Shown: positions 8,263 through 17,300 of the stretch, piece after piece
Layout: the number at the start of each line of letters is the position of its first letter
How positions within the stretch are numbered: the first letter of the stretch is position 1
Assembly (NCBI GenBank): GCA_050010815.1
Contig: JBEKKH010000017.1
Span: forward strand, 1-29,345
From: Palsa-504 sp050010815
GTDB lineage: Bacteria > Actinomycetota > Actinomycetes > Streptosporangiales > Streptosporangiaceae
Direction of reading: 5' to 3'
Length of the DNA stretch: 29,345 bases
Translations under genes and position numbers: made by a program
Notes under the pieces: model-generated
Seen by the model: the letters and a program-made list of their open reading frames with translations, nothing else
Database searches by the model: none
What the model was told of the DNA's origin: nothing

Positions 8263-8561
8263 TGAATCCGAACGGACCCGGGTTTATCCTGGCAGCCACA
8301 GGCACTTGGAGGTGGATCGCGCTGCCGCGACTGACGGGACGGGGTCGCGATCAACTTCATGCACCTGCTCGGCCTGGATCAACTCTGGATCTTCGGCTAC
8401 GTGGACCTCGACGGTGTGCAGTCGCCCATCATCGCCGGCCGGACCACGGTGGTGGAGGCAGGGCCGCGCGATGTCGCGGTCGTCTGGCCGGCCGGCGGGC
8501 GCTGGCCGTGAGCCGGGCCATCGGCGTCAAGGACTAAGAACCGGATCCTGCAGCCGGGTCC
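8263..8561. other. Non-coding gap with a possible gene remnant
   Basis: This stretch separates the decayed island from the biosynthetic operon. The only coding-like signal is a plus-strand frame at 8344-8511 (GTG start, 55 residues, ending TGA), which reads VAINFMHLLGLDQLWIFGY and then VQSPIIAGRTTVVEAG. The composition looks protein-like, but I do not recognise the family, there is no ribosome site, and an in-frame stop lies at 8332-8334. It is probably a fragment of a lost gene. No convincing terminator for the minus-strand operon ending at 8562 was seen. Confidence 0.3.
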
Positions 8562-10940
8562 CTACCCCTCCGTCTGAAACCAGACCTGCTTGCGCTGCCA
8601 GGGATAGGTGGGGATCGGTTCGGCGGCGGCCCGGTGCGGATAGTAGTTCTCCCACGAGATGTCGGCTCCCGCCTCGTACAGGCTAGCGGTGGTCGCGATG
8701 ACCAGCCTGACCAGCGCGTCGCTGCCGGGCTGACCTGAACCCGGTCGCTGCCCCGGCAGCGCGGTGGCGTTCTTGGCACCGCTGTCGGCCAGGGCCAGCC
8801 GGATCTGCCCGCTCAGCGCCGGGGTGGCGCCGATCTCGAGGAAGACCACGTGTGCCGGGCCGGACCCCGCAGCCTCCGCGGCAACCGCGGCGGCCAGGTC
8901 GGCCTGCCGGTCCGGGCCCTGCAGGACCTCGGCCCAGTGCGTGGCGTCTAGCTCGGCGCCCATCATCACCTGACCGGCGATCGCGGACCGGAAGACCGAA
9001 GCGTCGCGCGGCATCGGGACACGCCCGGCGGTATAGCGGGGGCCGGCCAGGCCGTGGTCGGGGCAGGCCAGCCGGGCTGCGATGCCAGGAGCGATCAGGC
9101 CCGCGACCTGCGCGGCGGCGATCTCTCCCGGGCCGCAGCCGATCACCACGTCGGGCCGGACGCCGCTGGCCTGCCAGTGCGCGGCCAGCGCGACCTGCAT
9201 GGCCCAGAGCATAACCAGGCCTTCTGGCGATGACCGGGCGATCTCATACCCGGCGGCCTTATCGCAGGCGTCCAGCGTGGCGCGCACGGCCGGCAGCACC
9301 CGGCGGGCGTCAAGCACGGCGCGATAGCCGGGAACATCGCGGTGCGATGGAAAGATGAAGACCACACGGGGAGGACCCGCCGGACGGGGGGTGACCGGCC
9401 CGGCGGCCGCATCGGGTGGCAGGGCCCTCAGCGCGGCGGCCAGGCCGACGCCGTCATCGGCGATCGCCGTCGCCCGCAGCCGGTGATGCGCGCGGCCCCG
9501 CGCGGCCGCCGCGCAGACCCGGGCGGCGTGCGCCGCGTCGGCGCCGGCCAGCCGGCCGGCATAAGCATCGGCAAGCTCTCGCAATGCCGCCGGATCACGG
9601 GCGGACAGCGGGAGGAGAAGCGGCCGGAGCGGCAGGAACCGCGGGGTTGCAGGCCGCGGTGCCGCGGTGAGAATCACGTGCACGTTGGTGCCGGACAACC
9701 CGAAGGAGGCTACCCCGGCTGCCGACGTGCCCGCAGGCCACGGCACCGGGCCCGGCGGCACTCGCAGCGACGCGCCGGCTTCGCTCAGCGCGGGGTTGGG
9801 ATCGGCGAGCAGCAGGCTGCCGGGGATCCGCTCATGGTACACGCTGAGCGCGGTCTTGATGAACCCGGCGATGCCCGCCGCGCCCTCGCTGTGACCTAGG
9901 TTCGTCTTCACCGACCCGACCAGGCAGGGCTTGTCCGGCGGCCGCCCGGCGCCCAGGACGGCGGATAGCGCCCGCAGCTCGACGGCGTCGCCGACACGGG
10001 TACCGGTTCCGTGCGCCTCTACGTAGCCCACGGCGGCGGGATCAACGCCGGCCCGGGCCAGCGCGTGCCGCAGCACCGCCTCCTGGCCCTCCCGTGAGGG
10101 GGTTACCAGCGAACCACTGGCCCGCCCGTCATTGTTGACCGCGCTGCCGGCTATCACCGCGTAGATGCGATCCCCGTCCGCCAGCGCCCGGTCAAGCGGC
10201 CTGAGAACCACCACGCCGGCGCCCTCGGACCGGACGAACCCATCGGCCGATGCATCGCCGAACCGGCACCGGCCATGCGAGGCGATCATCTTCACCCGCT
10301 CGTACAGCGCGCCGAGCTCCGGGATCAGCACCAGGTTCACCCCGGCCGCCAGCGCCGTGTCCGAATCGCCACTGCACAGGCTCTGGCAGGCCAGGTGCAC
10401 GGCCGTCAGCGAAGAAGAACAGGCGGTGTCAACAGAAACGCTGGGCCCACGCAGGTCGAGCACGAACGACAGGCGTCCGGACGCGAAGGACAGCAGCCCG
10501 CTCCCGGTGAGCGCATGGATGTCGACCTCGCTGTGCCGGGCCTGCAGCTCCCAGTAATCCCGGCCCATCTGCCCGACGAACACCCCGGTCCGGCTGCCGG
10601 CCAGCGACGGCGGCGGCAACTGCGCGTCCTCCAAGGCCTCCCAGGCCACCTCAAGCAGCAGCCGCTGCTGCGGGTCCATGCGCTCAGCCTCGCGCGAGGA
10701 GATGCCGAAGAACAGGGCATCGAACCCAGCGACGTCGTCAAGGAAACCGCCGTACCGCCTGCTGCGGCCGGGCGCGGCCGGGAAGAGCTGTGGATGGTCG
10801 GTGCGCGCCGCGGGCACCTCGGTGACGACGTCGGCTCCGTCCATGAGCAGGCGCCAGAATTCCTGCGGGCCCCGGGCTCCGGGGAAACGGCATCCCATCC
10901 CGACGACAGCGACCGGGAATCCTGGGGAGGTCACGGGCAC
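8562..10940 (-). CDS. Type I PKS ketosynthase with a degenerate AT domain and no carrier protein
   Basis: The 792-residue protein has a complete ketosynthase (about residues 8-425) with the catalytic cysteine in DTACSSS (C174) and the two histidines in EAHGTGT (H310) and TNLGHSEG (H350). After a linker, residues 525-720 resemble an acyltransferase, but the GHSxGE motif reads GCGPGE, so the nucleophile serine is glycine at 603. The domain is also shortened, and the usual HAFHS-type segment is not recognisable. The C-terminus ends with a post-AT linker-like PTYPWQRKQVWF and there is no ACP, KR or TE. It cannot load its own extender. It may condense or transfer a chain delivered by carriers elsewhere in the operon. 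The start is GTG at 10940 behind AAGGGA, 15 bases after the preceding gene. Confidence 0.88.
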   Translation of the reverse strand: MPVTSPGFPVAVVGMGCRFPGARGPQEFWRLLMDGADVVTEVPAARTDHPQLFPAAPGRSRRYGGFLDDVAGFDALFFGISSREAERMDPQQRLLLEVAWEALEDAQLPPPSLAGSRTGVFVGQMGRDYWELQARHSEVDIHALTGSGLLSFASGRLSFVLDLRGPSVSVDTACSSSLTAVHLACQSLCSGDSDTALAAGVNLVLIPELGALYERVKMIASHGRCRFGDASADGFVRSEGAGVVVLRPLDRALADGDRIYAVIAGSAVNNDGRASGSLVTPSREGQEAVLRHALARAGVDPAAVGYVEAHGTGTRVGDAVELRALSAVLGAGRPPDKPCLVGSVKTNLGHSEGAAGIAGFIKTALSVYHERIPGSLLLADPNPALSEAGASLRVPPGPVPWPAGTSAAGVASFGLSGTNVHVILTAAPRPATPRFLPLRPLLLPLSARDPAALRELADAYAGRLAGADAAHAARVCAAAARGRAHHRLRATAIADDGVGLAAALRALPPDAAAGPVTPRPAGPPRVVFIFPSHRDVPGYRAVLDARRVLPAVRATLDACDKAAGYEIARSSPEGLVMLWAMQVALAAHWQASGVRPDVVIGCGPGEIAAAQVAGLIAPGIAARLACPDHGLAGPRYTAGRVPMPRDASVFRSAIAGQVMMGAELDATHWAEVLQGPDRQADLAAAVAAEAAGSGPAHVVFLEIGATPALSGQIRLALADSGAKNATALPGQRPGSGQPGSDALVRLVIATTASLYEAGADISWENYYPHRAAAEPIPTYPWQRKQVWFQTEG

Positions 10941-10955
10941 ACGATCCCTTCGTTG

Positions 10956-11996
10956 TCAGACCACGAAGACCTGAGTCGCCGTGAGCGCCGGGTCGCCGGA
11001 CCGTAGGTGCAGCTCGCCGGCGCGGGGCATCATGACGACGGCGGCGACGGTGTGCTCACGGCGGATGTTGCCGTTCCCCGGTACGTTGATCGGGCCTTCG
11101 CTCAGCAGGGCGAAATGGTCTTCGGTACCCGCGCCCGCCGGAATCCGGGCCAGCCGGCTCCGGCAGGCCTGCAGCCTTCGCACCGAGGAGTTCCGAGCGA
11201 AGACGTTGATCTCGTCGGAAGACGCGAACCCTGGGTCGAGGTAATGGTTGGTGTGGACAACCTGGTCTGTCTCGGTGATGCGCAGTTCCCCCTCCAGGAT
11301 CTCGACATACGCACAGGTCCGCGAGTCGCATAGCACGATGGTGCGGGAACTGGCGAGACGGAGCTCACGCAGCGCCTCGATGGCATCGGCGACCGTTCCC
11401 GACGTATCGAGCAGGTAACGGATGGCCAGGTAGGGCGGCAGCCCCGGATGCCATTTGCCGCCAAGTACGAGTGTGAGTCCGATCGCGAGCCCGTCGCTGT
11501 TCAGGCCGAGGTAGCCGAGCAGTCCTCCAAAGCTGATCAGCAGGACCCGGCGTGGTGACCCGGCCCGCGCGATCCGCAGCACGCAGAGCTGATCCTCCAG
11601 ATTGCCGTTGAGGTCGACGGTCTGCGCGAGCACGCCGTCCGCTGCGCGCGCGTAGCAGGTGCAGTCACCCATCGCGCGGACGACACGGTAACCCATAACC
11701 TCGCGCCTTATCTGCAGCAGGGTCGCCTGATCCAGGCTGATGCCCGCGCCCTGGGCCAGGCCCCGGACCTCGTCGGCGAGCTCGGGTGCGGCCGCGGCGA
11801 TCTCGGCCCGGTAGGCGCGGATCGCGGGGACCAGCGCGTCCATCGACACAGGCGCCGGCAAGATCTGGTTCAGGCGGGTCAGCGAGTCGGCCAGGAAGGC
11901 CCGCAGCGACGCCGCCCGGGTCGTGCCATGCGCCCGGCCGATCGCGAAGGCATCCCCGGCCGCGCTGACGTACGGCACGGCCGGCTGGCCGACCAT
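10956..11996 (-). CDS. C45-type Ntn-hydrolase acyltransferase (penicillin acyltransferase-like)
   Basis: A 346-residue protein resembling the C45 / acyl-CoA:6-aminopenicillanate acyltransferase family. Those enzymes cut themselves before a cysteine and then use that cysteine to move acyl groups or hydrolyse amides. The likely nucleophile is C112 in MGDCTCYAR, followed by GVLAQTVDLNG, which aligns with the fungal GCTT...GALQGQNWD region; the residue before the cysteine is Asp rather than Gly. Further family-like features are SFGGLLGYLGLNSDGLAIG and a VHTNHYL segment. The start is ATG at 11996, overlapping the GNAT stop as TGATG. Since the NRPS lacks a thioesterase, this enzyme could release or acylate the product; that role is inferred from context. 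Confidence 0.75.
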   Translation of the reverse strand: MVGQPAVPYVSAAGDAFAIGRAHGTTRAASLRAFLADSLTRLNQILPAPVSMDALVPAIRAYRAEIAAAAPELADEVRGLAQGAGISLDQATLLQIRREVMGYRVVRAMGDCTCYARAADGVLAQTVDLNGNLEDQLCVLRIARAGSPRRVLLISFGGLLGYLGLNSDGLAIGLTLVLGGKWHPGLPPYLAIRYLLDTSGTVADAIEALRELRLASSRTIVLCDSRTCAYVEILEGELRITETDQVVHTNHYLDPGFASSDEINVFARNSSVRRLQACRSRLARIPAGAGTEDHFALLSEGPINVPGNGNIRREHTVAAVVMMPRAGELHLRSGDPALTATQVFVV

Positions 11997-12610
11997 CAGA
12001 CGGCCGCGCTTTGCGGTGTCACCTTCGGGAACGCCAGCAATTGGTCTTTGACCCAAGGCCATTCGCCGCGGAGCACGCTGTAGAAGACCGCATTCCGGCG
12101 GCGGCCGTCGGGCATCGGGTTATAGCGGCGCAAGATGCCTTCCTCGACCGCGCCGACGTTCCGCAGGCCCTTGCGAGCCTGCTCGTTCAGCTCATCGGTC
12201 TTGAACTCCACCCGCTCGGCGGCCAGGCGCTCGAAGGCGTGCTCGAGCAGCAGGAACTTGGCCCACCGGTTGATTCCCTGGCCCTGGAAGTCCAGCCCGA
12301 GCCAGGACCAGCCGATCTCGATCCGCTGGTCCTTCTCGGCCAGGTTACCGAAGGACATGCTGCCCGCGGCGCGGCCGCTGCGCTTGTCGGTGATGCAGAA
12401 ACTGACCCGGCGGCCCGCGGCCTGATCGTCTAGGGCGGCATCGAAGAAGGCGTCGAAGTCGGCGGGCGTGTCGATCCTGGTCACGAAGTACCGCCAGATA
12501 GCCGGGGCCATCGCGATCTCGCGCAGCGGCGACCGGTCCCCGGGCGTGAAGGGGCTGAGCAGGACATGCTCGTTCTCCAGTCGCGCGGTCGCGGTCTGTG
12601 CCCACGCCAC
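11996..12610 (-). CDS. GNAT acyltransferase (RimJ/RimL-like)
   Basis: A 204-residue protein with the GNAT fold. The beginning (LENEHVLLSPFTPGD) and the acyl-CoA pyrophosphate-binding turn GLDFQGQGINRW are characteristic, followed by VEFKTDELNEQARK and GAVEEGILRRY, typical of RimJ/RimL members. It would transfer an acyl group from an acyl-CoA to an amine or hydrazine. In triacsin biosynthesis a GNAT (Tri31) acylates hydrazinoacetic acid, and this gene likewise stands next to a carrier protein and acyl-AMP ligase. The same role is therefore plausible, though the acyl donor cannot be read. The start is GTG at 12610, one base after the carrier-protein stop, so the genes are translationally coupled. 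Confidence 0.8.
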   Translation of the reverse strand: MAWAQTATARLENEHVLLSPFTPGDRSPLREIAMAPAIWRYFVTRIDTPADFDAFFDAALDDQAAGRRVSFCITDKRSGRAAGSMSFGNLAEKDQRIEIGWSWLGLDFQGQGINRWAKFLLLEHAFERLAAERVEFKTDELNEQARKGLRNVGAVEEGILRRYNPMPDGRRRNAVFYSVLRGEWPWVKDQLLAFPKVTPQSAAV

Positions 12611-12611
12611 G

Positions 12612-12872
12612 TCAGGTGACCTCGTTCGCGTGAGCTCCGACCGCTTTGGTCACGTCCCGCAGCGTGTGCATGGCGTCTACGTCCCGGTCGGTGAAGAGCG
12701 AGAGGTCAACCCCGGTGCTTTCGCAGGTAGCAGTGATGAAAAGGATCTTCTCCAGGGACGTCAGGCCGTATTCCTCCATGTCGGTATCCGGGTCGATGTC
12801 TTCGGGAGCGGTGTCGGTGTCCATCACCTTGGTGAGCTGGACGCGCGCGATCGCTTCCACATCACTGGCCAT
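12612..12872 (-). CDS. Free-standing acyl carrier protein
   Basis: An 86-residue acidic, helical protein with the phosphopantetheine attachment motif EEYGLTSLEKI; the serine near residue 46 is the modification site. The size and pattern are those of a discrete ACP/PCP. The ATG at 12872 lies inside the end of the ligase gene (11-base overlap), so the ligase and carrier are coupled. That argues the ligase loads this carrier, as Tri29 loads Tri30 in triacsin biosynthesis. The tethered group could be a hydrazinoacetic acid derivative, an inference from the operon rather than something the sequence shows. Confidence 0.85.
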   Translation of the reverse strand: MASDVEAIARVQLTKVMDTDTAPEDIDPDTDMEEYGLTSLEKILFITATCESTGVDLSLFTDRDVDAMHTLRDVTKAVGAHANEVT

Positions 12873-14340
12873 CTGTTACTCCTATGCTCTGGTGGATTTC
12901 CCGCCGGTAGGCCTGGAAGATCTGCCGGCGCCTTGGCTTGTACTGCGAGGTGAGCAGGCCATTGCCGATGGTGAAGGGCGCGCCGGCGGTGACGACCGCG
13001 CTGATGCGCAGATCGGGGTGGAGGTCGGCGTTGGTCCGCTCGAGCTGGGCGAATATCGCGGCTTCGTCGGCGGGTACCCGCGAGGGGGACACCACGGCGA
13101 CGATGCGTTTGCCATCCGGGCAGAACAGGACACACTGGTCGATGGCCGCGCTGTCCCTCATCCGTTCCTCCATCGGCCTGACCGTGACCTTCCTGCTGTT
13201 GGCGAGCACGATCACGTCATCGGCGCGGCCGAGGATGAACAGGTAACCCTCGTCATCGAGATAGCCCGCGTCACCCGTCTTGACCATCTGGTCCGGCATG
13301 AACATGGTCGCCGACTCACCGGAGGGGCCGTACTCGTAGCGGAGGGCGACCGGAATCTCGCTCCGCACGCTGATCAGGCCATCGGCGTCGAAGGTCACCT
13401 GCTTTCCCGGCAGCAACTGCCCCACACTGCCGAGCTTGGCCGCACCGGGGTAGTTCTTGCTGACGATGCAGGTCTCGTTGAGCCCGTATCCCTCGTAGAT
13501 CGGCATGCCCAGGTCGGTGAAGAAACGCAGCATCTCGACCCGGGCCGGCGCCGAGCCGGTCCACATGTAGCGGATCCGGTCGCCGAACAGGGCGACGGCG
13601 TCGGCGCGCGAGCTGACGCGGCGCATCGCCGTCTCGTAGAAACCCGGCACGCCCATGACCACGGTCGGCCGCGCCTGCCGCATGGCCGTGTAGGCCGCCT
13701 CATAGGTGCTGACCGTAATGTCGTGCCCGAAACACAGCGCCGAATAGATCCAGTACCGCTGTTGCGCCAGTGACAGCGGCAAGAAGATGAACAGGTGATC
13801 TCCCGGGCCGTGGCCGAACATCTTCTGCACCGCGGTGATAGAGGCGTCGATGCTGCCCGAGCTGGCGGCCAGGGCCTTGGGCTGCCCGGTGCTGCCGGAG
13901 GTGAACTTGAGCGTGGTGGCGTCCTGGAGGTGGTACCCGGTGGCGGGCGGGCGGCCGGGACGCTCCAGCGCGGGCACCTCGGCGATCGGCAGGACACCTT
14001 CGGCCTTCGGCCCCCGGTCGGTGAAGATGAGCTTGAGGCCGTACCTGGCTTTGAGCTCCTCCGGGGGGCCGGCCTTGCCCGCTTCGAAGCCCGCCGTCAT
14101 GACGCCCAGACGCAGGCAGGCCAGGTCGAGCAACGCCCATTCCAGGCAGTTGGCCGCGTCGATGCCGACCCGGTCGCCTTTCGCCACACCCAGCTCGCTC
14201 AGCCCGGCGGCCAGCGAGATCGAACGCTCATGCAGCTCGCCGAGCTCGAGCGTCTGCGTGCGGCCGAGCCGCACGAAATGTGCGTAATGCCCGGTGGGGG
14301 GCGGGTCTGTTACCACCTGGTTGATGACGGACCAGGTCAT
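12862..14340 (-). CDS. Acyl-AMP ligase of the long-chain acyl-CoA synthetase type
   Basis: A 492-residue ANL enzyme with the A3 motif LKFTSGSTGQPKA, the A5-like YEGYGLNETCIVS, the A7 motif MVKTGDAGYL and FILGRADDVIVLANSRKV. The end, NGLLTSQYKPRRRQI, matches the C-terminal lysine region of ACSL-type synthetases. It activates a carboxylate as an acyl adenylate; the acceptor is probably the carrier protein encoded next to it (11-base overlap) rather than CoA. The ATG at 14340 overlaps the NRPS stop as ATGA. By analogy with triacsin Tri29, a hydrazinoacetic acid derivative is a candidate substrate. It could equally supply an acyl starter for the NRPS, whose heterocyclisation domain needs an acyl donor. 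Confidence 0.85.
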   Translation of the reverse strand: MTWSVINQVVTDPPPTGHYAHFVRLGRTQTLELGELHERSISLAAGLSELGVAKGDRVGIDAANCLEWALLDLACLRLGVMTAGFEAGKAGPPEELKARYGLKLIFTDRGPKAEGVLPIAEVPALERPGRPPATGYHLQDATTLKFTSGSTGQPKALAASSGSIDASITAVQKMFGHGPGDHLFIFLPLSLAQQRYWIYSALCFGHDITVSTYEAAYTAMRQARPTVVMGVPGFYETAMRRVSSRADAVALFGDRIRYMWTGSAPARVEMLRFFTDLGMPIYEGYGLNETCIVSKNYPGAAKLGSVGQLLPGKQVTFDADGLISVRSEIPVALRYEYGPSGESATMFMPDQMVKTGDAGYLDDEGYLFILGRADDVIVLANSRKVTVRPMEERMRDSAAIDQCVLFCPDGKRIVAVVSPSRVPADEAAIFAQLERTNADLHPDLRISAVVTAGAPFTIGNGLLTSQYKPRRRQIFQAYRREIHQSIGVTDGQ

Positions 14341-17300
14341 GATGCGCTCACCGTAGCTCCTATTCGGGCGGCCATCGCGGCGACGGTTTGGACCTCGGGC
14401 AGCAGGTCGAGCGGGATCGTGACGCAGAAGCGCTTGCGGACCGCCACCAGGATGCGCACCGCCGCGATCGAATCGCCGCCGAGGTCGTACAGGTTGCTGG
14501 CCGAGCCGACATCGGCCACGCCCAGCACCGACATCCACAGCTCGGCGACCGCCCGCTCGAGCTCGGGAGCGGCCACGAGATCTGCCGACGGGGCCGGGAG
14601 CGGCTCCGCCGCCTCCAGCGTCCTGCGGTCTAGTTTCCTGTTGCCGGTCAGCGGCAGGCGATCGTGCCAGGCAATCACCGAGGGGACCATGTACCCGGGC
14701 AAATGGCGGCGCAGCATGTGCTGCAGCTCGGCGTCGGCGGGGCGCTCCTCGCCGACCGACGTCAGGTGGGCGACGAGCCGGTCGCCGTGCACGGCGTGTT
14801 GCCGGACGACCGCCGCCTGCTTCACTTGCGGGTGCGCGAGCAGGCGCGTCTCCACCTCGCCCGCCTCGACGCGGTAGCCGTTCACCTTCAGCTGGAAGTC
14901 ATTGCGGCCAAGGATGGCAATCTCACCGTCGGGCAGGTAGTGCCCGAGATCCCCCGTGCGGTACAGGCGCTCACCGCGCCCGGCGTCCAGCACGAACTTC
15001 TCCGCGGTGCGAGCCGGGTCGCCCCAGTAGCCCCGGGCCAGGCCCGTGCCCGCCGCGCAGATCTCACCCGGCACCCAGTCGGGGCGGTCGTTCCCGTCGG
15101 GATCGAGGATGTAGGCACGATTGTTGGCGTTCGGCCTGCCGTAGGGAATGCTCCGGCTCCCGTCCTCATCAGGGCCTATCGGATGGAGGATGTTCCATAC
15201 CGTGGTTTCGGTCGGGCCGCCCAGGCTGACCAGCGCGGCCCGGTCGTTCAGCCGTCGCAGGGTGGCGGGCAGCGAAGCCGGGATCCGGTCGCCGCTCATC
15301 ATGATCAGTCGTAGCGTGCCCAGTCCGGCCGGGCCATCGGCCACCGCCTGGTCGTGCAGCATGGAGACGATGGCCGGCACCGAGTTCCAGATGGTGACGC
15401 TCGCCCGGGCGCACAGCTCGAGCCAGTGGGCGGGATCGGCCGACCGGTCACGGTCGGGCAGCACGATCGCCGCGCCGGCCGACAGGGCGCCGAAAATGTC
15501 GTAGACAGACAGGTCGAAGCTGATCGCGCTGACCCCGAAGAGCCGGTCGTCCGGGCCGACACCGAACCGGGCCGTGCAGTCGGCGACCACATTGACGGCG
15601 CTACGGTGGCTGACCATGACTCCCTTGGGCTCTCCGCTGGTGCCCGAGGTGTACAGGACGTAGGCCAGGTCATCGGGGGCCGCGTCGGCTCGCCTGGTGA
15701 TGCCCTCGACCGTCCCGGTCTCGTCCAGGCGCAGGATCTGATATCGGGGGTCGGTCCACTCGATGTTGGTCAGGGCACAGCTCACCCGGCCATCGCGCAG
15801 CAGGTAATCCCTGCGCTCGCCGGGAAGGCCCGCATCGACCGGCAGGTAGGCGGCGCCGGCCAGCAAGGTGCCGAGAATGCCCGCGATCTGCTCAGGCCCC
15901 CTGGTCATCACGATCGCGACCAGGTCATCGCGGCCCGCGCCGTGCTCGCGCAGCCATGCGGCGGCGTAACAGGCTCGCCGGTACAGCTCGCCGTAGCTGA
16001 TCACCGCGCCCGTGGTCCAGATGGCCGGCGCGTCCGGGCGGCGGCTGGCCGCCTCGACGAAGGCGTCGGTGAGCATGGCGGCCGACACCGGCGCCGCCGT
16101 GTCGTTCGCCGCGTTACGGCGGGCCCGCTGCGCCGCGGGCAGGAGATCGAACGTGGCCGACGTCCAGGCCGCGTCGGCGCGCAGCGCCTCGAGCAGCTTC
16201 TGGTAACCCTCGGCCACGCTGCCGAGCAGCCCGGCGGGAAACAGCTCGGCCACCGCGTCCAGCTGGACCACGAGCCCGCCGTGCTGCTCCATCGCGAAGG
16301 CGTTCAGCCATACCTGCGGGGTCTGGCTGACGGCGAACGCCTCGGGCCCGAACAGCTCGACCGCCGATCCGTCCACGCCTGGCCGCGGGTAGCCGATCGT
16401 GCAGTTGAAGGTGTACGGCATGCGGGCTTGCGCGACGCTGCCGCGACGCCGCGCGAGTTCACGCATCACCTCGATACCGGAGAAGTGCCTGTGGTCGAGG
16501 TCTCGTCGCAGCTGTGCCTGCAGCGCCCGGGCGTGCTCGGTGAAGCTGAGGCGCCGGTCCAGGTTGACCTCGACCAGCATGGTGTCGCAGAAATTGCCCA
16601 GAGCGTCCAGGATGCGCGGATGGATGGGCGGCCGGTCGGCGATGGTGGTGTTGAGGGTGAACCGCGGGCCGGCGCCCCAGTAGGCCAGCGTCACCGCATA
16701 AGCGGCCATCAGCAGGCCGGTCGGGGTGAGACCGGCTCGTCCGGCGCGGGCCTTCATGGCACCCCAGGAAGCCGGATCCAGCCGGACGCAGTGCTGGACG
16801 AACCGGGGGCTGACGACGGCCGAGAGGCCGGTGGCCAGCGGCAGATCGGGATGCGGCGGCAGGCTGTCGAGCCGGTTCAGCCAGTACTCGCGCGACCGGG
16901 CCGCGGCCGGGCGGGTCCTGGCGGCCTCGACCGCGGTGACGTAGGCCAGATAGGAGGCTTCCTCAGCCGCTTCCTCCTCTTCCCCCTGATAGGCCGCCCA
17001 CCAGGCACCGAAGAACAGGAAACCGCTGATCCCGTCCATGATGAGGCCGTCGTAACCGACGTGGAGCACCATGCGGTTATCGCTGCAGATGGTCGCGTCG
17101 ACGGCGAGCAGCGGGGCCTGATCAGCGGGAAGTATCCGGTGCGAGCGAAGCTCGCGCAGCTCGCGGACGCGTTTGCTCTGGTCCGGCTGGCCGCGCAGGT
17201 CCAGGCGGCCTATCCGTACGTCGACCGGCGGCGGCATTTCCACCTGCCGGCCTTCCGGCGTGAACCTGGTCCGCAAGATGCCGTGGCGCGCGACTACCGT

